From NCBI GenBank assembly GCA_016840645.1, contig JAEORY010000072.1:1-12358 (forward strand): DNA of 12,358 nt, read 5' to 3'. This document shows positions 7,682-12,358 of this stretch, in pieces. The stretch comes from Candidatus Borrarchaeota archaeon (GTDB lineage Archaea; Asgardarchaeota; Sifarchaeia; Borrarchaeales; Borrarchaeaceae). Position numbers and translations under genes: made by a program. Below the pieces are notes generated by a model that was not told the origin of the DNA, searched no databases, and saw only the letters and a list, made by a program, of their open reading frames with translations. Each line of letters opens with the position of its first letter. Position 1 is the stretch's first letter.

Positions 7682-8815
7682 TCAAAATGATTTAATACCC
7701 ATTTCAGCAATTGTCTCGCGAATGGCGGCTAATAGATCCCGGACATCTGATTCGAATATCCGACCGATGTTTCCGATGCGAAAGCAATCTGCATTGCCTA
7801 CTTTTCCGGGGTAAATAACGTAGTTCATGCTGTTTAACCTTTGGTAAAATTCCTCGAAGCTAAAATTGGAATCTTTAGGATAATGAAATGATGTAATTAT
7901 GTACCCCTGATTCTCAGGGCTTAGATATTCCTTAAAACCCATTTTCCGCATTCCGGTCACCAATTTCTCATAGTTGGCCTTGTAGCGTGTGGCCCGGCCC
8001 TCAACGCCACCTTCCTGTTCCAGCTCGGTTAGTGCCTGTCGAAATGCGATTAGCGTATGAGTCGGGGGTGTGAATCGGAACTGTCCATTTTTTTCAAGAC
8101 CTTGGTACTGATCAAATAAATCAAAACTTAAGCTACGTGCGTATCCCGCGGTTTCCATGAGTGAACTTATCCTGGCCAATATAAATGAAAAACCGGGTAC
8201 ACCCTCAATGCATTTATTGGCCGATGAAACCAGATAGTCAATATTGCACTCGTTTAAGTCAATCGGTACAGCACCAAAACTGCTCATAGCATCTACAAAA
8301 TACTTGGCTCCGGCGGCTCTTACAAGAGAACCAATTTCCTTAATCGGATTAAAAAGGCCTGTGGTCGTTTCGCAATGTACGATAACAACATGGGTAATTT
8401 TCGAGTCGTCCTTCAGAATGGTTTCTATTTTCTGTAAATCAGGCTTCGTATTTTCATGGGATTCAACGATGACTGTTTCAATTTTCAAGACAGAGGCGAT
8501 TTTTGCAATGCGTCTACCATATGCACCGTTGATGATTACAAGTAATTTTCCGTGAGGTGGGATAGTGGAGGAGACAACCGCCTCTAAACCAAACGTTCCA
8601 CTACCCTGCAAAATAATTGCAGTAAATTCTTCCAGACTGACTTGGCCAAACTCAACGAGTTTTTCCCTAATCTCCTTTACCAATCTAATAAATACAAAGT
8701 CACGGGAGCCCAAATCTCGTAACATAGCCTGTTTAACACTCTGACTCGTCGTGAGCGGCCCTGGAGTAAATAGTATTTTATCTCTCCACCTGGGTATCTT
8801 TTGATTCTTTTCCAT
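7682..8815 (-). CDS. phnW: 2-aminoethylphosphonate:pyruvate transaminase
   Basis: This 377-residue fold-type I PLP enzyme catalyses 2-aminoethylphosphonate + pyruvate -> phosphonoacetaldehyde + alanine. It matches PhnW from end to end. FTPGPLTTS is at 16-24, QGSGTFGLEAV at 70-80, HCETTTGLFNPI at 147-158, VDAMSSFGAVPID at 174-186 (Asp175), SSANKCIEGVPGF at 197-209 with PLP Lys201, RFTPPTHT at 247-254, and VIYPGKVGNADCFRIGNIG at 333-351. Length is close to the Salmonella enzyme. The segment LGSRDF (35-40) replaces the DSCTWDDDY-type segment of enterobacterial PhnW, so this is another subgroup. A strong ribosome site, GAGGTGG (8823-8829), lies seven bases before the ATG. This gene anchors the window to aminophosphonate metabolism. 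No PEP mutase gene is present, which argues against a biosynthetic role. Confidence 0.95.
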   Translation of the reverse strand: MEKNQKIPRWRDKILFTPGPLTTSQSVKQAMLRDLGSRDFVFIRLVKEIREKLVEFGQVSLEEFTAIILQGSGTFGLEAVVSSTIPPHGKLLVIINGAYGRRIAKIASVLKIETVIVESHENTKPDLQKIETILKDDSKITHVVIVHCETTTGLFNPIKEIGSLVRAAGAKYFVDAMSSFGAVPIDLNECNIDYLVSSANKCIEGVPGFSFILARISSLMETAGYARSLSFDLFDQYQGLEKNGQFRFTPPTHTLIAFRQALTELEQEGGVEGRATRYKANYEKLVTGMRKMGFKEYLSPENQGYIITSFHYPKDSNFSFEEFYQRLNSMNYVIYPGKVGNADCFRIGNIGRIFESDVRDLLAAIRETIAEMGIKSF

Positions 8816-8822
8816 CGATTAT

Positions 8823-8829
8823 CCACCTC
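8823..8829 (-). promoter_or_regulatory. Strong ribosome binding site of phnW
   Basis: GAGGTGG on the minus strand, seven bases upstream of the ATG at 8815, confirms this start and suggests phnW is efficiently translated. Confidence 0.75.
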
Positions 8830-8897
8830 GTTTGATATTGACAATATAATTTTTATTTTTTACAGGATCCTTGAGAACTTTGATAACATCATATCAT

Positions 8898-10577
8898 CTA
8901 TTCCTGAGTCCTATGTGGAACCCAGTTCCATTTTATTGCCAATAGGCAACCATTAATGAAAGCAATTATCACAAAGAAATAGAAGAGACTGTCCCAACCA
9001 AGATGAGTAGCAATATAGGCCACTACAAATCCGGATATCATCTGTCCTAAAGAACCAACACCGTTAATTACACCCGCAGACAAGCCGGCTGCCTTTTGTG
9101 ATCCTGCGTCGATTGCTGCGGCCCCTGACATTAAGGCATCCGGTCCGTATGTAAAGAATCCAATAAAAGATATACCTATAGCATTGCCAAGTTGTCCAGA
9201 CGCTGCTAGATGCGGATGGAAAAAACAAATGATGCTCAAACCCCACATTCCCAGTGCCCCCACTGGCATTCGCCGGGCGTTGAACAATTTATCAGAAACA
9301 TAACCCGCAGCTATCACTCCTAAAAAACCGACTGCTTCATAAAGGACGGAAGTATATCCTGCTTCCGCGAGGCCATAGCCGAGATGCTCTACCATATAAT
9401 ATGGCAACCAGAAAAGCAATGCATACCGCCCCAGTTTGGTAAAGAAATACATGATACTGATAAGATAGATTATAGGACTTTTTAGAACAATCGTGAGAAT
9501 TTCCTTTGAAGACGGTCTGCTATTTTGTGGAGAGTCCTTTGGCGATTTCCCATCGGAACACTCCTGTTCAATATCTTTGCCGTCATCAATTGCATTGATT
9601 GCCGGGAGACCCACATCTGTAGGTTTGTTTCGTGTAAAACTAATAAATAATAACGATATAAGTGCGAGTAACGCAGCTGGAGCCCAAAAACACCGCTGCC
9701 ATCCCAATCGGAATTTACCTGGATAGGCTTGTTGCAACAAGGTCTTGTTGAAGCGAATAAGACTTTCGCCCTTCAAGCTTTTTTGACGTTGTTCAGGTGT
9801 TTTATTATTCACGTCTTCAATTCTTTTCTGAGTTCCTTCTGACAAAGTCACATGAGCAAATCGTTGTTCATCGTAAAGCCAAGGGCCTTTTATTATTTCA
9901 TTCAACTCCTCGGCAAATACCTTGTTGAAGGATTCAGGAATACCTTTTTTTTCCTCATATTCGCTTATAAACGTACGGGTTTCGGTAGAAAAATGATCTT
10001 TAAGAAAATCTGCGAGTGCATCCCTCCCGGCATGTAGTTGGCTTATTAAACCGGCCGGATCTTTCAGGTCTCTTTCGCTCAATAGCAACGGGTGGGTGAC
10101 CATATAGGTTGCAAAAGAAGTTGCTGTGATCCCACCGATGACATAACAGGTTGCCCACCAGGACATGACCACACCCCGTTCTTTATGTTTGAACCATGGG
10201 GCCATATTTTTAACTGTCCCGGACCAACCTGTTGATTGCCCAGTTCCATTAAGACACAGTAAAATACCAAACACAAACAGGCCCGCCCCAAAACCCATAA
10301 ATATATTGGCTATTATGGAAAGCGTAAGTCCTATGCTAACGACAACGCGTGGGCCGAACCGATCGGATAAAAACCCGTTGTAAAACTGACCCAATGCATA
10401 GAACAGGCCGTAAAGAAACAGAAGTAGCGCAAAATCATCTTTCGTATATCCCAAAGCCTGATTTAGCAACGGCATTGCGATCCCAAAATTCTTTCGGCAT
10501 AAGTAGAATCCAGCATAGGCCAGCCAGCTCAATATGAAGATACGGTACCGCCAAAATCGATACTCTTTAGTAAGCAT
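8898..10577 (-). CDS. OPA/GlpT-like major facilitator transporter with large extra periplasmic loop; probable phosphonate uptake
   Basis: This 559-residue inner-membrane protein belongs to the organophosphate:phosphate antiporter branch of the major facilitator superfamily. The N-terminal FWRYRIFILSWLAYAGFYLC (8-27) with RKNFG (28-32) is the OPA signature, and YNGFLSDRFGPR (66-77) is the MFS loop between helices 2 and 3. Helices 1-5 fall at about 13-161, helix 6 at about 295-314, and helices 7-12 at about 367-548. Members are usually near 450 residues. The excess is mostly a hydrophilic stretch of about 130 residues (163-293) between helices 5 and 6, on the periplasmic side by the usual topology. 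A second polar stretch (315-365) is the central cytoplasmic loop. OPA carriers accept phosphonates (GlpT and UhpT take up fosfomycin), and the next gene is phnW, so aminophosphonate uptake is likely (inference). It starts the metabolic block; AGAG directly abuts the ATG. Confidence 0.9.
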   Translation of the reverse strand: MLTKEYRFWRYRIFILSWLAYAGFYLCRKNFGIAMPLLNQALGYTKDDFALLLFLYGLFYALGQFYNGFLSDRFGPRVVVSIGLTLSIIANIFMGFGAGLFVFGILLCLNGTGQSTGWSGTVKNMAPWFKHKERGVVMSWWATCYVIGGITATSFATYMVTHPLLLSERDLKDPAGLISQLHAGRDALADFLKDHFSTETRTFISEYEEKKGIPESFNKVFAEELNEIIKGPWLYDEQRFAHVTLSEGTQKRIEDVNNKTPEQRQKSLKGESLIRFNKTLLQQAYPGKFRLGWQRCFWAPAALLALISLLFISFTRNKPTDVGLPAINAIDDGKDIEQECSDGKSPKDSPQNSRPSSKEILTIVLKSPIIYLISIMYFFTKLGRYALLFWLPYYMVEHLGYGLAEAGYTSVLYEAVGFLGVIAAGYVSDKLFNARRMPVGALGMWGLSIICFFHPHLAASGQLGNAIGISFIGFFTYGPDALMSGAAAIDAGSQKAAGLSAGVINGVGSLGQMISGFVVAYIATHLGWDSLFYFFVIIAFINGCLLAIKWNWVPHRTQE

Positions 10578-10633
10578 TCTCTAATTGTCCAATATTACGA
10601 AATCCAACTTATCGATATATCTAATGAGTCCAG

Positions 10634-10662
10634 TCTAAAAAATCCATTTTCAGAAAATGCAA
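10634..10662 (-). promoter_or_regulatory. Candidate promoter of the transporter-phnW block
   Basis: On the minus strand TTGCAT (10657-10662) and TTTAGA (10634-10639) are 17 bases apart, 57 bases before the ATG at 10577. It lies between the insertion-sequence end hairpin and the first gene of the block, where a promoter is expected. The hexamers are only moderate matches in AT-rich DNA. I saw no clear operator shared with the GntR gene's own upstream region. Confidence 0.3.
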
Positions 10663-10724
10663 AATGAATATACAAGGAAATCCACATCCTTCTTGTATTT
10701 CATAGTGGCTAAACGAATGAACTA

Positions 10725-10743
10725 CCATCGGTAGAACCGGTGG
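10725..10743. repeat. Subterminal hairpin, likely right end of the IS200/IS605 remnant
   Basis: CCATCGGT (10725-10732) and ACCGGTGG (10736-10743) pair over eight bases with one mismatch or wobble and a three-base AGA loop. Small hairpins of this kind mark the ends of IS200/IS605 elements. It lies downstream of the tnpA remnant, as the right end should. A terminator role is unlikely because no T-run follows. Confidence 0.55.
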
Positions 10744-10836
10744 CTTAATTTTAACAACTGAAAATTTAGACAATGTACTCCTTTAACCATTCACATATAG
10801 CTATTTTTGTTCTATTTCTCTATCCTTATTCTCTTG

Positions 10837-11242
10837 CTATTTCACACTCTTGCGTATCTCTTCCTCTTTCGATCCAGCACTGATCATGAAATAACCGCGT
10901 AACCCAACTGCCCTCAATAACGCTTCCCCTTCTTCTCATACTAATGAAACGACCTGGCCGAAAGACTACCCTTTAAGTGCCCTATTACAAAAGAAACCAA
11001 ATATTTCGGTGTTCTCGATAACACCATATGTACATAATCCTTTTAGATGTTCAATTGAAAAACTACGATCAAACGTTTCTGACTATATAACTTAAAGATT
11101 GGCTGCGTATAATATTCTGTAATATCTCCTTTCAGTATTTTGTAACGATATTTCGGACAAAATAGAATATGATATTTGCATTCATAAATCGTATGACTTA
11201 ACATACGAAACTTGCTGATTTGTACTCCTTATTTTCTATCAT
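10837..11242 (-). pseudogene. IS200/IS605 TnpA transposase (Y1 HUH family), inactivated
   Basis: Hand translation of the minus strand recovers a TnpA of about 135 codons. MIENKEYKSASF begins at 11242. After a frameshift, SHTIYECKYHILFCPKYRYK continues (from about 11198), then LKGDITEYY, KDYVHMVLSRTPKYLVS, IGHLKGSLSARSFH, YEKKGKRY and, after another frameshift, LRGYFMISAGSKEEEIRKSVK ending at 10837. Three in-frame stops replace expected residues: Gln before KDYVHM, Gln before YEKK, and Trp after KRY. All three are single transitions from CAA, CAG and TGG. The HUH pair is damaged (DYVHM where DHIHM is usual), and the catalytic Tyr of the family's IRKYV motif is Ser (IRKSV). The protein cannot be functional. 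The family match rests on remembered consensus, but the motif run is distinctive. Confidence 0.85.
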
Positions 11243-11387
11243 TACACCTTCTATGAAGGTCTAATTTATTACGTCTCGAGCAATAATGTTATTGTTAAAC
11301 CTGTTCAGGCTACCACTGTCTAAGGAGTGGTTTAAGAGGATTAAATAACATGAATTTGAAAGGCATTCAGGCACTATCTACTTTTTT
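11243..11387. other. Spacer between the tnpA remnant and the GntR gene, holding the second IS hairpin
   Basis: Apart from the left-end hairpin, this stretch holds two short palindromes: CAATAATGTTATTG (11281-11294) and CCTGAACAGG on the minus strand (11299-11308). No reading frame is supported. Transcripts of the GntR gene, which end at 11388, have no evident intrinsic terminator here. Confidence 0.45.
11312..11331. repeat. Subterminal hairpin, likely left end of the IS200/IS605 remnant
   Basis: ACCACT (11312-11317) and AGTGGT (11326-11331) are perfect six-base arms around an eight-base loop, about 70 bases upstream of the tnpA start. This fits the left-end hairpin of an IS200/IS605 element. 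It also lies 57 bases downstream of the GntR stop codon, so it could contribute to termination. Confidence 0.5.
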
Positions 11388-12176
11388 TCAAAGCAAGGTG
11401 GGTTTGAATTTTAACTTGATTTTATCATCTTGATAATTATCTTCTATTGAAAATCTAATCCTATCTGCCCGAATTATATCTTCAGAATATTCAAATGGTT
11501 TACCGCTACTAAAGTACACGAGACGATGAATCACAAATATTAGACTGTTAGTCTCAATATCTAATATATTTTCAGTTTCACTGTCAGCAACGGATGCTTC
11601 AATAGTATTTTCTGATCTTTGAATGATATAATCATATTTTTTCTGTAAAATTTCATATATGGAGCCAAGTAAATCTTCTTTTAATAATTTCTGCCCAACC
11701 TCAGATATAAAATAGGATGATTCAATCGCTAAATGTATATCATCTGATTTTCGTAACCGTTTGATAAACACTATGGATTCGCCTTCGCTTAATTGGAGTT
11801 TCGATCTTATTAACTTAGGTGCGGAAAATTCTTTTATTTCTATGATTTCTGTTGATGGCACCTTACCTGATTCAAGTATGGTGTTGGTATAAAAACCCAT
11901 CACCCTGTTAGCATTTTGTTCTATTTTAGGGTAAGAAACAAAGGTACCTCTACCAGGATGCCTTTCAACAAGCCCCTCCTGAGTTAAAATTTGCAATGCT
12001 TGCCGAACGGTCCCTCTACTTAAACCAGAATCCCGAATTAATTCACTCTCTGAGGGTATCAAATCTCCAGGTTTGTACAAATTCATTATAATTTTTTCGC
12101 GTAATGACTCAGAGAGTTGATAGTACAATGGAATAGGGCTATTCGTGTCAATTTTCATTTTAATACTCATTTTCAT
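11388..12176 (-). CDS. GntR-family transcriptional regulator, HutC/UTRA type
   Basis: This 262-residue protein has an N-terminal winged helix of the GntR family at about 12-80, seen in IPLYYQLSESLREKI (15-29), GDLIPSESELIRDSGLSRG (38-56), TVRQALQIL (57-65) and ERHPGRGTFV (71-80). A UTRA ligand domain follows at about 95-250, with LQLSEGESIVFIKRLR (126-141), IESSYF (150-155) and the final IFVIHRLVYFSSGKPFEYSE (213-232). HutC-type regulators bind small metabolites and often control adjacent catabolic or transport genes; PhnF is a phosphonate example. The ligand here may be an aminophosphonate or a pathway intermediate (inference). Several in-frame ATGs crowd the start (12176, 12170, 12161) with no strong Shine-Dalgarno to choose between them. 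The gene looks distinctly more AT-rich than the phnW-pbfA region. Confidence 0.92.
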   Translation of the reverse strand: MKMSIKMKIDTNSPIPLYYQLSESLREKIIMNLYKPGDLIPSESELIRDSGLSRGTVRQALQILTQEGLVERHPGRGTFVSYPKIEQNANRVMGFYTNTILESGKVPSTEIIEIKEFSAPKLIRSKLQLSEGESIVFIKRLRKSDDIHLAIESSYFISEVGQKLLKEDLLGSIYEILQKKYDYIIQRSENTIEASVADSETENILDIETNSLIFVIHRLVYFSSGKPFEYSEDIIRADRIRFSIEDNYQDDKIKLKFKPTLL

Positions 12177-12218
12177 CCATTATGAATAGTATTATCAATC
12201 TTGATTTTTGATGATTCG

Positions 12219-12243
12219 TTTAAATATTTATACATTTAAATAT
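12219..12243. repeat. Direct repeat TTTAAATAT overlapping the GntR promoter
   Basis: TTTAAATAT occurs at 12219-12227 and again at 12235-12243, 16 bases apart start to start, and each copy contains the palindrome TTTAAA. The second copy covers most of the -10 hexamer of the promoter at 12239-12267. It could be an autoregulatory operator, although AT-rich DNA yields such repeats by chance. Confidence 0.35.
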
Positions 12244-12267
12244 ACTCAATTTATTTGTAAAAGTCAA
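12239..12267 (-). promoter_or_regulatory. Sigma70-like promoter of the GntR gene
   Basis: On the minus strand TTGACT (12262-12267) and TATATT (12239-12244) are exactly 17 bases apart, each hexamer differing from consensus at one position. It lies about 60 bases upstream of the GntR start codons, in the right orientation. This is the best promoter in the window. Confidence 0.65.
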
Positions 12268-12326
12268 GATTCAATCTGACACTCGTAATTATTTAAAAAA
12301 TTTAATGACTTATCAAATCCTAACAT
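12264..12326 (-). CDS. Possible 20-codon small ORF upstream of the GntR gene
   Basis: On the minus strand an ATG at 12326 follows a strong Shine-Dalgarno (AAAGGAG, four bases away) and opens a 20-codon frame, MLGFDKSLNFLNNYECQIES, closed by TGA inside the -35 hexamer of the GntR promoter. I recognise no family. It could be a small protein, the head of a degraded gene or a chance frame behind an upstream transcript. The good ribosome site is the only support. I see nothing else in 12327-12358. Confidence 0.25.
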   Translation of the reverse strand: MLGFDKSLNFLNNYECQIES

Positions 12327-12358
12327 TTTCTCCTTTACTAACAGCAGTGAATCTATAA

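Larger units (their letters stand above)
10725..11331 (-). mobile_element. Decayed IS200/IS605-type insertion sequence (tnpA only)
   Basis: The unit consists of a broken tnpA (10837-11242) between two small hairpins (10725-10743 and 11312-11331), about 610 bases hairpin to hairpin. This is the size and layout of an IS200-group element without tnpB. Exact ends cannot be set, because these elements insert without target duplication and cleave outside the hairpins. It fills most of the gap between the regulator gene and the transporter. The decay shows it is old and immobile unless served in trans. Confidence 0.7.

Noticed and set aside
11281..11294. Palindrome CAATAATGTTATTG as an operator or terminator
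   Set aside because: It is short, AT-rich, lacks a following T-run and lies near the IS remnant's left end; chance is a sufficient explanation.
759..12176. A malonate utilisation (mat) operon, suggested by a GntR regulator and a malonyl-CoA decarboxylase homologue
   Set aside because: No malonyl-CoA synthetase or malonate carrier is present, and the two genes are separated by six genes centred on phnW and a pbfA-like gene.
1..12358. tRNA, rRNA, CRISPR arrays and C-P lyase or PEP mutase genes
   Set aside because: I looked on both strands and saw no cloverleaf-like segment, no regularly spaced repeats and no coding region matching these families.

Overview
The window is bacterial DNA of moderate to high AT content. 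Every gene I can support lies on the minus strand, so transcription runs from the right end to the left. Nothing in it identifies the organism. Acyl-CoA chemistry with no visible oxygenase would suit an anaerobe, but that is a weak inference.

Layout in transcription order. A HutC-type GntR regulator (11388-12176) has a good sigma70-like promoter in front of it. An 810-base gap (10578-11387) follows and holds the decayed remains of one IS200/IS605-type insertion sequence: a broken tnpA flanked by two small hairpins. Six tightly spaced genes come next: an OPA/GlpT-like transporter with a large extra periplasmic loop (8898-10577); 2-aminoethylphosphonate:pyruvate transaminase PhnW (7682-8815); a class III PLP enzyme that looks like the 1-hydroxy-2-aminoethylphosphonate ammonia-lyase PbfA (6244-7614); a second class III PLP enzyme of the glutamate-semialdehyde aminomutase type (4888-6174); a short, divergent citrate-synthase-fold protein (3907-4836); and a CoA-acylating aldehyde dehydrogenase of the sulfoacetaldehyde dehydrogenase type (2426-3844). 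A 221-base spacer with a long inverted repeat separates these from a malonyl-CoA decarboxylase homologue (759-2204) and an EamA-family transporter that runs off the left edge (1-703).

How the genes may work together. PhnW and PbfA both produce phosphonoacetaldehyde, from 2-aminoethylphosphonate and from its 1-hydroxy derivative respectively. In known pathways this aldehyde is cleaved by PhnX, or oxidised by PhnY to phosphonoacetate and hydrolysed by PhnA. None of those enzymes is in the window, and no C-P lyase gene is either. In their place is an acylating aldehyde dehydrogenase, which would yield phosphonoacetyl-CoA, together with two acyl-CoA enzymes. Phosphonoacetyl-CoA has the same shape as malonyl-CoA with the carboxylate replaced by phosphonate. 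My main hypothesis is therefore an undescribed thioester route: aminophosphonate -> phosphonoacetaldehyde -> phosphonoacetyl-CoA -> acetyl-CoA (or a condensation product) plus phosphate. The C-P bond would be broken by the malonyl-CoA decarboxylase homologue or by the citrate-synthase-like protein, which appears to lack the usual proton-abstracting Asp. The family assignments are well supported; the pathway is inference.
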